64,000 bases of DNA from Sphingomonas pokkalii (GCF_003096275.1 NZ_QENQ01000001.1:2783507-2847506); one strand, 5' to 3'; counted from the first letter of the stretch, positions 7,870 through 18,164 are shown. A program made the numbers and translations. The notes: generated by a model from the letters alone, not told the origin.

Positions 7870-8316
7870 ATGAGTGGATTGAAATTAAACGCGTTTTTGC
7901 CGTATCGGCTATCCATCGCATCGAATGCCGTGTCCGATGCGGTTGCCGGTGCCTATCGCAACCTGTTCGGCCTGCGCATCCCGGAATGGCGACTGGTGGC
8001 GGTGCTGGCAGAGGGCGGTGCGATGAGCCAGCAGGCGTTGTGCGGGCGCACGCGGATGGACAAGGTGACGGTCAGCCGCGCGGCGATCGGGCTTGTCGAG
8101 CGCGGTCTTGTAGCACGGGACAGCAACCCGAGCGATCAGCGCTCCCATCTGCTGAACCTGACGGCGGATGGCTGGCAGCTGTACGAGCAGATTGCACCCA
8201 AGGCACTGGAAATGGAGCGCCAGCTATTTTCCTGCTTCTCCGAGGACGAGCGGACCCAGCTTGCTGCGATGCTGGAACGGATCGAGGGCGCGGTAGCGGC
8301 ATTCGCTGCGGACTGA
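7870..8316 (+). CDS. MarR family winged-helix transcriptional regulator
   Basis: A 148-residue regulator. Following an N-terminal dimerisation helix, the winged-helix domain runs from about residue 38: LRIPEWRLVAVL, the recognition region SQQALCGRTRMDKVTVSRA, then the wing with RDSNPSDQRSHLLNLT (the conserved D-x-R of MarR wings). The ATG at 7870 gives the usual length, with GGGAG 12 bases upstream; an ATG at 7789 would add 27 residues overlapping the candidate operator. Neighbours (prepilin peptidase, tamA) give no hint of ligand. A 15-bp dyad upstream may be its own operator. Confidence 0.85.
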   Translation: MSGLKLNAFLPYRLSIASNAVSDAVAGAYRNLFGLRIPEWRLVAVLAEGGAMSQQALCGRTRMDKVTVSRAAIGLVERGLVARDSNPSDQRSHLLNLTADGWQLYEQIAPKALEMERQLFSCFSEDERTQLAAMLERIEGAVAAFAAD

Positions 8317-8340
8317 CCTGAAAGGAGGCGGACGCGCGCC

Positions 8341-8366
8341 GGAACCTTTTGACCGAATGCGATGTT
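8341..8366 (+). promoter_or_regulatory. Candidate EcfG-type promoter upstream of tamA
   Basis: GGAAC at 8341-8345 is followed after 17 bases by TGTT at 8363-8366. The general-stress sigma factor EcfG of alphaproteobacteria recognises GGAAC-N16-17-CGTT; the -10 element here differs in one base. The site lies about 90 bp before the tamA start codon. No transcript data are available, so this is only a candidate. Confidence 0.3.
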
Positions 8367-8454
8367 CGGGCGCATGGCTTTTGGGAGCAAAATCGGCAAC
8401 AGACCGTTACGAAAGCGAGTGGGCCGGATCGATCGCGGCTCTCGAAGGAGGCGC

Positions 8455-10650
8455 GTGAGAAACGGGGTTCGGGCGGTTTGGGTCTTCGCGCTCGCGGGGG
8501 CGGGTTTCGTGCCAGCAATCGCGCACGCGCAAATGGGCGATGCCAAGCCCGGTCAGGGGGCTCCAGCCCAGCCCCTGCCGCAGCCCGCGCCGACCGGGAG
8601 CATTGTACGCCCGCCGGTCGTCGATCCGCAAACCCCTATCGTGCCGGATGCCATTTTCGATCAATCGCTTCCGAAACTGAGCGAGGATATCAACGCGCCG
8701 CTCGAGCCGTTGCAAAGCTTCGACAAGCCGAAAACGCCAGCCGCAACGACAGCCACAGCCGCCAAACCGGAACCTGCGGCCCCCTCAGCCGCCGAAGGAC
8801 AGGCATTTGCGCCGCTTGGCTCGGTTCCCGCAGAGATGGAGGCGCCGTTGCCGTCCCTGGCCGAGTTCAAGGTCGATCCTGCCGCAGCACCCGTTGACGA
8901 CGATTCGGAGAATGCACCGGCCATTCGCTACACGACGGCGGTGACGGGGTTGGACAAATTGCGGCTGGAAGATCGTTTCGAGGATCTGTCGGCGCTGTTC
9001 CAGGGCAAGGGCAAGGCGGCGAATGCGGCGATGGTCGCCGCGCGGGCGCGGGAAGATGAGAAACTGGCGCTCCGGCTGATGCGGTCGCTTGGCTATTATG
9101 ATGGCACCGCAACGTCGTTGATCGAGCAGACTCCGCCCAATTCCGGCTCGGTGCGGGCGACGATCGCGGTAACCCCAGGTACGCTCTATCGCCTCGGCAC
9201 GGTCCGGATCGAAAGCGGCGCGACGGTACCGCCCGGCTTGCTGGATCGCGAATTGAACCTCAATCCGGGCGATCCCATCCAGGCTGATCGCGTGTTGGGG
9301 GCAGAGGCCAATGTTTCGTTGCGATTGCCGCAACAAGGCTATCCTTTCGTGGAAGTCGGTCAGCGCGATATCCTGCTCGACGATGCCACCCACACCGGCG
9401 ACTACACCCTGCCGGTGACGCTGGGTCCTCGCGCCAGCTTCGGCAGCGTGCAGACGGCCGGCGCACGCCAGGTGTTCGATGTCGATCATATCAACATTTT
9501 CCGTCGCTACCGTGAAGGCGCGATCTACGACAGCCGCAAGGTGGACGATCTGCGCCAGGCGCTGATCGCGACGGGCCTGTTCTCGACCGTTGCGGTCGAA
9601 CCGAAGCGGACCGGCGAAGCGGGGCCGGATGGCACCGAGAAGGTGGATCTGCTGGTTACCCAATTGGCCGGCAAGCCGCGCACGCTGGCAGGCGAACTGG
9701 GCTACAGCACCGGCCAGGGCATCAAGCTTCAGGCCAGTTGGACCCACCGCAACCTGTTTCCACCCGAAGGTGCGCTGACCGTGAGCAGCATCCTCGGCAC
9801 GCAGGAACAGGCACTTACCACGACCTTCCGGCGATCCAACGCCGGGATGCGCGATCGTACCTTGTTGGTGATAGCGTCGCTTAATCACGCGGATTATGAC
9901 GCTTTCGAATCCTACACAACGACGCTGTCTGCCCGGATTTCACGCGACTCGACGCCGATCTGGCAAAAGCGCTGGACCTATTATTATGGCGCCGAACTGG
10001 TGGGCTCGAACGAGGATCGCTACAACTTCAATCTGGGCAAGCGCGATCGCGGTACATGGCTGATCGCTGCCATTCCCACGTTCCTCGGTTATGATACCTC
10101 GGACGACCTTCTGAACCCTACGCGCGGCTACCGCATCAAGGCGAACGCCAGTGCGGAAACGTCTGTGCGCGGGTCGGTGCGTCCCTATGCGCGCACCATG
10201 GTCGAGGTTGATGGCTATTATCCGGTGGCCAGCAACATCGTGCTTGCCGGGCGGGCGCGGTTCGGATCGATCAACGGCGTTTCGCGCGATGAACTTCCGC
10301 CTTCGCGGCGCTATTACAGCGGCGGCGGCGGATCGGTACGTGGTTTCGGCTATCAGGAACTCGGGCCGCGCTCCCCGGATGGCCGTGCGGTGGGCGGCCG
10401 TTCGTTCAACGAGTTCGGGATCGAAGCGCGCTATCGCTTCGGTAACTACGGGATCGTTCCTTTCCTCGATGCCGGCCAGGTCTATGAAGGGGTGATGCCG
10501 ACGGGTCGCAACCTGCGCTTCGGTGCCGGTATCGGCGGGCGGCTTTACACCAATTTCGGCCCGCTCCGGATCGATGTTGCAACGCCGATCGCCCGCAAGA
10601 AGAACGAATCCAAGATCGCGCTCTACATCTCGATCGGGCAGGCTTTTTGA
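8455..10650 (+). CDS. tamA: Translocation and assembly module outer-membrane protein TamA
   Basis: A 731-residue Omp85-family protein. The GTG at 8455 is chosen because AAGGAGG stands three bases upstream and because it exposes a signal peptide (RNGVRAVWVFALAG to AIAHAQ); an upstream in-frame ATG at 8362 would bury it. A Pro/Ala-rich linker fills about residues 27-150. POTRA-type domains (about 150-370) include GTLYRLGTVRIESG and PFVEVGQRDIL. The 16-strand beta-barrel occupies the C-terminal half with YYSGGGGSVRGFGYQELGP and a terminal Phe. Together with TamB it inserts or assembles outer-membrane proteins and may move phospholipid. tamB overlaps its end by four bases. Confidence 0.88.
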   Translation: MRNGVRAVWVFALAGAGFVPAIAHAQMGDAKPGQGAPAQPLPQPAPTGSIVRPPVVDPQTPIVPDAIFDQSLPKLSEDINAPLEPLQSFDKPKTPAATTATAAKPEPAAPSAAEGQAFAPLGSVPAEMEAPLPSLAEFKVDPAAAPVDDDSENAPAIRYTTAVTGLDKLRLEDRFEDLSALFQGKGKAANAAMVAARAREDEKLALRLMRSLGYYDGTATSLIEQTPPNSGSVRATIAVTPGTLYRLGTVRIESGATVPPGLLDRELNLNPGDPIQADRVLGAEANVSLRLPQQGYPFVEVGQRDILLDDATHTGDYTLPVTLGPRASFGSVQTAGARQVFDVDHINIFRRYREGAIYDSRKVDDLRQALIATGLFSTVAVEPKRTGEAGPDGTEKVDLLVTQLAGKPRTLAGELGYSTGQGIKLQASWTHRNLFPPEGALTVSSILGTQEQALTTTFRRSNAGMRDRTLLVIASLNHADYDAFESYTTTLSARISRDSTPIWQKRWTYYYGAELVGSNEDRYNFNLGKRDRGTWLIAAIPTFLGYDTSDDLLNPTRGYRIKANASAETSVRGSVRPYARTMVEVDGYYPVASNIVLAGRARFGSINGVSRDELPPSRRYYSGGGGSVRGFGYQELGPRSPDGRAVGGRSFNEFGIEARYRFGNYGIVPFLDAGQVYEGVMPTGRNLRFGAGIGGRLYTNFGPLRIDVATPIARKKNESKIALYISIGQAF

Positions 10651-13600
10651 TGGTGGAAGAGATGCCCGAGGCGCAGGCGCCGGCGCCTGCGGTCCGCAAG
10701 GGAAAGCCGTTATGGTTGCGGATCGCGCAGTGGATTGCCATCGGGGTGGTTTCGATCGCCGCGTTGTTGGGATTGGCGGTGCTGGGGCTCGATACCCAGC
10801 CTGGTCGCCGCCTGATCGCAGATCAACTCAGCCGTTTGCGGCTCGATTCCGGGCTGGGCTTTCGCATCGGTCGCATCGACGGATCGATCTATGGCGCCAT
10901 GGTGCTCCGCGACGTGCGGGTGCGCGATACCAAGGGGGTCTTTGCCACCGCACAGGAAATCCGTCTCGATTGGCGGCCCTTCGCCTATATCGACAACCAT
11001 ATCGATATCCGTAGCCTGGAAAGCCCGGAGGTCCGCCTCGCTCGACTGCCGGAACTCAAAGCTTCAGGCGATCCGAACGCCCCGCTGCTGCCCGATCTGA
11101 ACATCGATATCGCTCGGTTGCGCGTCGCCCGGATCGACATTGGTCCGGCCGTCAGCGGGCAACGGCATCTCGCGATGTTGCGAGGGGCGGCTCACCTTTC
11201 CAACGGCCGCGCGCAGATCCGCGCGGAGGGGGGGACGGTCGCGGCGCGGGGGCTTGCGGGCGGCGATCGGCTGAACCTGCGCCTCGATGCGGTGCCCGCG
11301 GCGAACCGGCTGGACATCGATCTGCGGCTCGATGCGCCGGGCTCGGGGCTGGTCGCGGGTCTTGCCGGGTTCAAGGCACCGCTGCGCGCAAATGTGCAGG
11401 GGCGCGGCGACTGGAAACACTGGCAGGGGCGGGCCCTTGCCACACTGGGTACCGCGGATCTGGCGGATCTGACGGTCGTGGCGGATGACGGGCGGTTCCA
11501 GATCCGCGGGATGACGCATCCGGGCTTGTATCTGGACGGGCCGGTCGCACGATTGACGGCCCCCGGGCTGCAGCTGGACAGCGATTTCCGCTGGGCGGAC
11601 CGCACGGCCAACGGGGTCGTGAAGCTGCGGTCGGCGGCGCTTTCGGCCGAGGCCAGCGGGCTTGTCGATCTGGGTAACAACCATTTTCGCAATGTTCGTC
11701 TCGACGCTCTGCTGCGAAACCCAGCATCGATCGCGCCCAAGCTCAACGGACGGTCGGTGCGTGCGTCGCTGGCACTCGATGGTGCCTTCGCCACACCGAT
11801 GGTGGACTATAAGCTTTCCGCCGGGGCAATTGGCTTCGGCGAAACCGTGGTCGAGCGCCTCACGGCAGAGGGGCGAGCCCGGGTGGATTCAGATCGAATT
11901 CTCGTTCCCGTGCGCGCGCGTGCCGCTCGCATCGCCGGTCTGAACGCCGCGGCCGGCGGTCTCGTCACCAACGTGTCGATCAATGGTGATCTCGCCATTT
12001 CCGGCGGGCGGATCCTGTCGGACAATCTCCGCCTGCGGTCGGACAAGGTAGATGCTACCGCGATCATCGCCGCCGATATGGCGCGGGGGCGCTATGCTGG
12101 CGCGCTGAAAGGCCGTATCAACCAATACCGCATCGATGGGGTCGGCGTGGTCGATCTCAACACCGATGCCGAACTATACTCCGCGCCAGGTGGTGGCTGG
12201 GGCATCCGCGGGCGTGTCGCGGGCCGCAGTCGACAGCTTTTCAACGAAGGCGTGCGCAACTTCCTTGGCGGAAACACGGTAGCTTCCGCGCGGCTGAACC
12301 TTGATCCCCGTGGCGTGATAGGGGTGAGCGACCTACGGATGCGCGCGCCCGAATTCAGAGTGTTGCGCGGCTCGGGTAGCTATGATCCGGCTGGCCCGAT
12401 CCGGCTCACCGCCGATGCCGTCTCCACACGTTATGGGCCGCTGAACGCACGCGTCACCGGTACGCTCGGCGCGCCGCAGTTGCTGTTGCGCGCGGAGAAG
12501 CCCGGGCTGGGCGTTGGCCTGGCCAAGGTGGAGGCTCGGGTGAACGGGCGCGGCGATGCCTATGCCGTCACCGCCACCGGAGATAGCAATTACGGGCCGT
12601 TCAACGCCGACGTGCTGGTGCGCACCGGACGTGCGCTTGCGATTGACGTGCGTGCGGCCCGCTTTGCCGGCATGGACATCGCTGGTCGGGTCCAGGCTAC
12701 CCCTACCGGCCCTTTCGCCGGCCAGCTCAGTTTCCGCGGATCGGGTATCGATGGTGTCGCGACGCTTGCGGCTGAAGGCAAGTTCCAGCGCGCGGACCTG
12801 CGCGCGACCGCAGCCAATGCCACTATCCCCGGCGTGGCGGAATTCACCATCGGACAGGCGATCGCCACCGCCAGCATCGTGCTGGCCGACCAGCCGCAAA
12901 TTCTCGCCGATGTGCAGGTCGCCAGTTTGAAGCATGGGCAGTTCGTGCTCAAGACTGCCCGCGCCAAGATCGCATATCGCGGCGGCAACGGCACGGTGAA
13001 GGCGGTCGCGACGGGATCGTCGGGTGTGCCGTTCGACGTCGCCCTCAACGGCCGAATGACCCCGGAGCAGTGGCTTGTTGCCCTGCAAGGCCGGGCGAGC
13101 GGGGTTCGTTTCCGTACTCCCGATGCAATGCGCATCGCCATTGCCGATGGTCGATATCGGCTGTTGCCGACCCGCATCGATTTCGATCAGGGCAGCATTC
13201 GTATCGCCGGCCAATATGGCGACGAGTTGACGGTGCAAGCCCGGCTCGATCGGCTGGATATGGCGATCCTGAATGCGTTCATGCCCGATCTCGGCATGGG
13301 TGGCAAAGCCACGGGCAGCCTCGATTTTGCACAGGCGAGCCCCGATGCGTTCCCCAGCGCGGATGTCCGGCTTGAGATTGACGATCTTACCCGGTCCAGC
13401 CTGGTTCGGGTCTCGACGCCGGTCCATGTCAGTCTGCTTGCAAGGCTATTGCCGGATGGGGGCGATGCACGCGCCCTGATCCGCAAGGGCGATGCCACGA
13501 TCGGCCGCGTGGTCGCTTCGTTGCGGCCGCTCGGCCCCGGTGCTGGCAGCTGGACGGAGCGATTGATGGCGGCACCGCTTTCTGGCGGGGTGCGGTACAA

Positions 13601-14870
13601 TGGGCCTTCTGCATTGCCTTTCGCCTTTGCAGGTCTGCCGAACCAGCAGCTTACCGGACCGATCGCCATCGCTGCCGACTTCTCCGGCCTTGTCGATCGG
13701 CCGCAGCTGAACGGCGTCGTGCGTGCGGACAATCTGACCTATGACAATGAGGGAACAGGCACCCGTCTCGTAAACCTGAAGATCGACGGCCAGTTCTCGA
13801 ATGATGCCTTTGTGCTCAACCAACTGACTGCCCGCGCCGGGGATGGCAGCGTCAGCGCCAGCGGCCGGGTGGGGCTTTCTTCCGCCGACGGCTTTCCGAT
13901 GGCGATCAACGTGAAGCTCAACGACGCGCGGCTCGCCCGCAGCGAGTCGCTGGGGGCCACCGCCAGCGGTACGTTGACGGTCACCAAGAATAAGGGCGTG
14001 CAGAAGATCGAAGGCGATATCTCCATTCCCCAGGCGAACTACCAGATCATCCGTCAGGGTGCTTCGGAGATCTCGGAACTGACCGGCGTACGGCGCAAGG
14101 GCGACCTTGATCCTGCCCAGCAGGCCCAGGCGGCGAAGCCAGCGCGGGCGTTCGCAAATTTCGATCTCGACGTCCGGGTGCGGGCCGACAACCGGCTGAT
14201 GGTGAGCGGCATGGGCCTGGAATCGGAGTGGCAGGCGCGAATCAACATCGGCGGCACCACGATCAACCCGCAGGTTCGCGGCACCATGGAAGTGGTGCGC
14301 GGCACCTACAGCTTCGCCAGCCGGCGGTTCGAACTGACCAAGGGGGTCATCCGGTTCCAGGGTGCGGAACTGACCAACCCGACCATCGACCTTTCGGCCA
14401 GCACCACGGCCGAGGGCGTGACGGCGATCCTGAACATCACCGGCACCGCCCAGAAGCCGCAGATCGCCTTCACCTCGAACCCGGCCTTGCCGCAGGACGA
14501 GGTGCTCTCGCGCCTGTTCTTTGGCACCAACGTCACCAACCTTTCGGCAACGGAGGCGATCCAGCTCGCGGCCGCGCTCAATTCGCTGCGCGGCAGCGGG
14601 GGTGGGCTCAATCCGCTTGGCCAACTCAAGTCCGCGACGGGCATCGACCGGCTGCGCGTACTGGGCGCGGACGACACCACCGGGCGCGGCACCTCGCTGG
14701 CGGCGGGCAAGTACATCACCAATAACATCTATATCGAAATCATCACCGATGCCCGCGGCTTCACGGCGACGCAGCTGGAGGTCTCGCTATCGCGCGCACT
14801 CAGCGTGTTGTCGCAGACCAGCTCGTTCGGCGGTTCGGGAGCAAGCCTTCGCTATTCGCGTGATTATTAA
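10647..14870 (+). CDS. tamB: Translocation and assembly module inner-membrane protein TamB
   Basis: A 1407-residue protein with one N-terminal membrane anchor (about residues 27-50, WIAIGVVSIAALLGLAVLGL), then a long beta-rich periplasmic taco-like repeat region and the conserved C-terminal TamB domain (DUF490, about 1050-1407) with NPTIDLSASTTAEGVT, PALPQDEVLSRLFFG and GKYITNNIYIEI. It spans the periplasm to contact TamA and belongs to the AsmA-like bridge proteins implicated in lipid transport. ATG overlaps the tamA stop (ATGA), showing translational coupling. Length and gene order match tamAB operons. Confidence 0.88.
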   Translation: MMVEEMPEAQAPAPAVRKGKPLWLRIAQWIAIGVVSIAALLGLAVLGLDTQPGRRLIADQLSRLRLDSGLGFRIGRIDGSIYGAMVLRDVRVRDTKGVFATAQEIRLDWRPFAYIDNHIDIRSLESPEVRLARLPELKASGDPNAPLLPDLNIDIARLRVARIDIGPAVSGQRHLAMLRGAAHLSNGRAQIRAEGGTVAARGLAGGDRLNLRLDAVPAANRLDIDLRLDAPGSGLVAGLAGFKAPLRANVQGRGDWKHWQGRALATLGTADLADLTVVADDGRFQIRGMTHPGLYLDGPVARLTAPGLQLDSDFRWADRTANGVVKLRSAALSAEASGLVDLGNNHFRNVRLDALLRNPASIAPKLNGRSVRASLALDGAFATPMVDYKLSAGAIGFGETVVERLTAEGRARVDSDRILVPVRARAARIAGLNAAAGGLVTNVSINGDLAISGGRILSDNLRLRSDKVDATAIIAADMARGRYAGALKGRINQYRIDGVGVVDLNTDAELYSAPGGGWGIRGRVAGRSRQLFNEGVRNFLGGNTVASARLNLDPRGVIGVSDLRMRAPEFRVLRGSGSYDPAGPIRLTADAVSTRYGPLNARVTGTLGAPQLLLRAEKPGLGVGLAKVEARVNGRGDAYAVTATGDSNYGPFNADVLVRTGRALAIDVRAARFAGMDIAGRVQATPTGPFAGQLSFRGSGIDGVATLAAEGKFQRADLRATAANATIPGVAEFTIGQAIATASIVLADQPQILADVQVASLKHGQFVLKTARAKIAYRGGNGTVKAVATGSSGVPFDVALNGRMTPEQWLVALQGRASGVRFRTPDAMRIAIADGRYRLLPTRIDFDQGSIRIAGQYGDELTVQARLDRLDMAILNAFMPDLGMGGKATGSLDFAQASPDAFPSADVRLEIDDLTRSSLVRVSTPVHVSLLARLLPDGGDARALIRKGDATIGRVVASLRPLGPGAGSWTERLMAAPLSGGVRYNGPSALPFAFAGLPNQQLTGPIAIAADFSGLVDRPQLNGVVRADNLTYDNEGTGTRLVNLKIDGQFSNDAFVLNQLTARAGDGSVSASGRVGLSSADGFPMAINVKLNDARLARSESLGATASGTLTVTKNKGVQKIEGDISIPQANYQIIRQGASEISELTGVRRKGDLDPAQQAQAAKPARAFANFDLDVRVRADNRLMVSGMGLESEWQARINIGGTTINPQVRGTMEVVRGTYSFASRRFELTKGVIRFQGAELTNPTIDLSASTTAEGVTAILNITGTAQKPQIAFTSNPALPQDEVLSRLFFGTNVTNLSATEAIQLAAALNSLRGSGGGLNPLGQLKSATGIDRLRVLGADDTTGRGTSLAAGKYITNNIYIEIITDARGFTATQLEVSLSRALSVLSQTSSFGGSGASLRYSRDY

Positions 14871-14920
14871 GTAGCGCCCGTAAGGCAAGCGTGCAACGAT
14901 GCCGTCAGGAGAGGCGGTAG

Positions 14921-16387
14921 ATGCGCGAACATTTCGACGTACTTGTCGTAGGCGCGGGAATTTCCGGGATCGGGGCGGGGTATCATCTGCAAACCCATTG
15001 TCCGGGACGGACCTATGCGATCCTGGAAAGTCGGGAGCGGCTGGGTGGCACCTGGGATCTGTTCCGCTATCCCGGTATCCGTTCGGATTCCGATATGTTC
15101 ACGCTGGGCTTTTCCTTTCGGCCCTGGACCGGCGAAAAGGCGATCGCGGACGGAGACGCGATCCTGCGCTATCTGGAGGATACGGCGCGCGAGTTCGGCA
15201 TCGATCGGCATATCCGTTATCGACACCGCGTGACTGCGGCTGCCTGGTCCAGCGAAGAGGCCTTGTGGACGGTAACGGTGGAAGCCGAGGGGCGGACGCG
15301 GCAATTCAGCTGCAGCTTCCTGTTCCTGTGCGCAGGCTATTATGATTACGCGCGCGGCCACATGCCGGACTTTGCCGGACAGGCGGATTTTCGCGGACGC
15401 ATCGTGCATCCGCAATTCTGGACGCCGGATATCGACTATGCGGACAAGCAGGTCGTGGTGATCGGCAGCGGTGCGACCGCGGTCACGCTGGTACCGGAGC
15501 TCGCGAAGCAGGCGGCGCATGTTACCATGCTACAGCGATCGCCCACCTACATCGTCGCACGGCCATCGCTTGACGGCATCGCGAACTGGCTGCGGCGGCA
15601 CTTGCCCGAAAGTACGGCCTACGCGGTCACCCGGTGGAAGAATGTGCTGCTGAACCAGTATTTCTTTCGGCTGGCCCGCAGGCACCCGGAAAAGGCGAAA
15701 GCGCGTCTGGTGGATATGGTGCGCTGCGAATTGCAGCACGGTTATGACGTCGCTACGCATTTCACACCGCGCTACGACCCTTGGGACCAGCGGCTATGCC
15801 TGATTCCTGATGGGGATCTATTCGTCGCGATCCGCGAGGGGCGCGCAGATGTGGTGACCGATCACGTGGCCCGCTTCACCGCCGACGGGATCGCTCTGAA
15901 ATCGGGAAAGACATTGCCGGCCGATCTGATCGTCGCCGCGACGGGGCTGGAAGTGCAATTAATGGGCGGCATCCCGGTGACGGTGGACGGCGCGGCGATC
16001 CACTGGCCCGATCGGATCGCCTACAAGGGCATGATGTTTTCGGGTGTGCCCAATTTCGCGATCGCCTTCGGCTATACCAACGCCAGCTGGACCTTGAAGG
16101 CGGATCTGACCGCCAGCCATGTGGTTCGGCTGCTAAATCGCATGGCGCGGCGTGGGATGCGACAGGTCACGCCAGAGCCCCAGGCGCCGGTGACGCCAAC
16201 GCCGTTCGTCGACTTCACGTCGGGTTATATCCAGCGCGTGGCGGAAATCCTGCCGCGCCAGGGGCATAGAGCCCCGTGGCGCGTACATCAGAGCTATACG
16301 CGGGATCTGCTGGCGCTGCGTTTCGGTCGGATCGATGACGAACTGGTGTTTTCGAACCCGGAGCCGGCCCGGCGGCGAGCGGCCTAA
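14921..16387 (+). CDS. FAD-dependent monooxygenase (Baeyer-Villiger / FMO type)
   Basis: A 488-residue class B flavoprotein monooxygenase. The FAD-binding GAGISGIGAG is at residues 12-21, the Baeyer-Villiger fingerprint FRGRIVHPQFWTP near 156, and the NADPH-binding VVIGSGATAV near 178. Further conserved motifs are GGTWDLFRYPG and AATGLEV. It resembles the EthA branch, which oxidises ketones or sulfur compounds using NADPH and oxygen. AGGAG stands just before the ATG. Its stop codon overlaps the stop of the convergent amine oxidase gene. The substrate is unknown. Confidence 0.87.
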   Translation: MREHFDVLVVGAGISGIGAGYHLQTHCPGRTYAILESRERLGGTWDLFRYPGIRSDSDMFTLGFSFRPWTGEKAIADGDAILRYLEDTAREFGIDRHIRYRHRVTAAAWSSEEALWTVTVEAEGRTRQFSCSFLFLCAGYYDYARGHMPDFAGQADFRGRIVHPQFWTPDIDYADKQVVVIGSGATAVTLVPELAKQAAHVTMLQRSPTYIVARPSLDGIANWLRRHLPESTAYAVTRWKNVLLNQYFFRLARRHPEKAKARLVDMVRCELQHGYDVATHFTPRYDPWDQRLCLIPDGDLFVAIREGRADVVTDHVARFTADGIALKSGKTLPADLIVAATGLEVQLMGGIPVTVDGAAIHWPDRIAYKGMMFSGVPNFAIAFGYTNASWTLKADLTASHVVRLLNRMARRGMRQVTPEPQAPVTPTPFVDFTSGYIQRVAEILPRQGHRAPWRVHQSYTRDLLALRFGRIDDELVFSNPEPARRRAA

Positions 16388-17628
16388 TCGATCAGCGCGC
16401 GGGCTGCGTCGACGCCCGTTTTGTAGGCGCCATGGACGGTTGAGAACTCGTTCGGCGAGCACGCCTCGCCTGCGAAGCGGATCCGCGGATCGATCGGCGT
16501 TGCCAGGACCTTTCGTGCGGCAGCGCGGCCGGGCAGGGCGTGGCTATAGCCGCCCTGGATGTGCGTTTCACGACTCCAGGCCGATCCCGCCAGCAGGGTC
16601 AGGCGCCGACGCCATTGGCCGCCGAGCAGCCCGCATAGTTCCTCCACCGCGAAGTCCGCCGCGCCCTGAAGGCCGCGATCGGCCATCTCGCGCGCGCCTT
16701 CGCCACCGAACATGCATTCGATCACCGGCCTGCGGAAGGGACGTAACGTATACGCACCGGTGATCGTGCTGCGGATGTCGCCGAGCAAGTGTGCGTTCGC
16801 CTCCAGATCCTCTTCGCGTTGACCGATTGCGAGGAACAGCTTGTCGGCCAGACCAAGCGGGAGGGCGGCGGCTGCGTGCAAAATCTCGTCGTGGCCGCTG
16901 ATGGAGATGGCTCCGCGCGCCAGCACGTCCGTCGATACGGTAAGGATGGCCTTGGCCGCGCTGACGGCGCCGCGTGGCGTTTCGATGGTCAGTCGAACGC
17001 CGGAGCGATCGATTCCGATTACCGGCGTCGCCAGCGCCGTGCGCAACCCGGCCGCCACGGTGGTGACGAGCGTGCCATAGCCTTCCGGAACCCGCCAGTC
17101 GGTGTCGGTGGCCGCGTTCGCATAGGCGAGGTAATCGGCGGCCGAGAGCTTGGTCGTCGCCGTACCGGTGACGAACCCGCTGATCGTATCGATCCAGTTG
17201 GCCCAGGGCGAACCCGGCGGTAACGCGGCGCCGGCGCGGTCGTCCGCCGGCGGAGCGGCACGCAACCGCGCCTCGAAGTCCGCCTGGGCCTTGGCCGCAG
17301 CCTCCTGCTCGGCCTTGGAAAAGCCAAGCTGACGCCATTGTTCCCGCCAGCGCGGCAGCGTACGGTCGAGCGCGAAGCCATGCAACGCGGCCAGTTCGAC
17401 CCAGGGATTATGCTCCGCCGAATGCAGCCAGCCGGCGCCAAGGTCGAGCGCCATGCCCGCGACATGCTCCGTACGGGCTCGCCCTCCCAACCGGGTTCCG
17501 GCTTCGATCAGCAGCACGTCGATCCCGGCGTCGGCCAGCGTGCGTGCCGCGCCGATCCCGGCGGCGCCGCCACCGATCACCACGATGTCCACATCGCGCA
17601 TCCCGCTCAATTGCGCCTCCTGCGGCAT
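16384..17628 (-). CDS. Flavin-containing amine oxidase family protein
   Basis: A 414-residue FAD protein of the monoamine-oxidase/polyamine-oxidase fold. The dinucleotide motif GGGAAGIGAARTL lies at about residues 19-31, followed by GTRLGGRARTEH and the DLGAGWLH substrate-side motif. The C-terminal FAD motif is IRFAGEACSPNEFSTVHGAY (about 381-400). It probably oxidises an amine, releasing peroxide and aldehyde; the substrate cannot be assigned. An internal ATG at codon 10 (MRDVD) is an alternative start. The last four bases overlap the convergent monooxygenase gene. Confidence 0.83.
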   Translation of the reverse strand: MPQEAQLSGMRDVDIVVIGGGAAGIGAARTLADAGIDVLLIEAGTRLGGRARTEHVAGMALDLGAGWLHSAEHNPWVELAALHGFALDRTLPRWREQWRQLGFSKAEQEAAAKAQADFEARLRAAPPADDRAGAALPPGSPWANWIDTISGFVTGTATTKLSAADYLAYANAATDTDWRVPEGYGTLVTTVAAGLRTALATPVIGIDRSGVRLTIETPRGAVSAAKAILTVSTDVLARGAISISGHDEILHAAAALPLGLADKLFLAIGQREEDLEANAHLLGDIRSTITGAYTLRPFRRPVIECMFGGEGAREMADRGLQGAADFAVEELCGLLGGQWRRRLTLLAGSAWSRETHIQGGYSHALPGRAAARKVLATPIDPRIRFAGEACSPNEFSTVHGAYKTGVDAARALID

Positions 17629-17702
17629 CGCGCCGCTTGCTGGTGCGATCCGGCGTGCTCAGCGGTGCCGAGCGGCAATGCCGGGACGGTGATTCCCGCC
17701 AA

Positions 17703-18164
17703 TTACCCCTCCTGTTCGAGCTTGCGCTTGAAGCCGTAATGGCTTTTCGACCAGCCGAGGCGTTCATAGAAGCGATGGGCATCGGTGCGCTCGCGCATCG
17801 ACATCAACTGCACCATGCGGCATCCGCGTTCGCGGCAGCGTTCCACCGCCCATTCAATCATTTGCGTGCCCAGCCCGCTGCCGCGCAGAGGCGTCGCAAT
17901 CCGCACCGCTTCGATCTGGCCGCGCCAGGCGCCGCGAAAGGCGATGCCCGGCAGGAAACTGAGCTGCATGGTCCCCACGATCTCGCCGTTGGCTTCCGCG
18001 ACGATCAGTCGCTGGTTTGGATCCCGCTCGATCGCAGCGAAGGCAGCGCGATACGAAGCGGCGAGCGGCAGCGAAGGATCCTCACGCCCGCGACTGAGCG
18101 TATCGTCGTCGAGCAAGGCAATCAGCGCTGGCAGATCTGCTGCCATGGCGTCCCGGATTATCAA
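17703..18164 (-). CDS. GNAT family N-acetyltransferase
   Basis: A 153-residue single-domain GNAT protein. The acetyl-CoA-binding motif A is visible as RIATPLRGSGLGTQMIEWAV (about residues 88-107), preceded by the beta-4 strand GTMQLSFLPG and followed by motif B HRFYERLGWSKS. Transfers an acetyl group from acetyl-CoA to an amine or amino acid; acceptor unknown. It stands between the amine oxidase and the Rieske gene on the same strand, but with gaps of 74 and 143 bp, so co-transcription is uncertain. Confidence 0.85.
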   Translation of the reverse strand: MIIRDAMAADLPALIALLDDDTLSRGREDPSLPLAASYRAAFAAIERDPNQRLIVAEANGEIVGTMQLSFLPGIAFRGAWRGQIEAVRIATPLRGSGLGTQMIEWAVERCRERGCRMVQLMSMRERTDAHRFYERLGWSKSHYGFKRKLEQEG

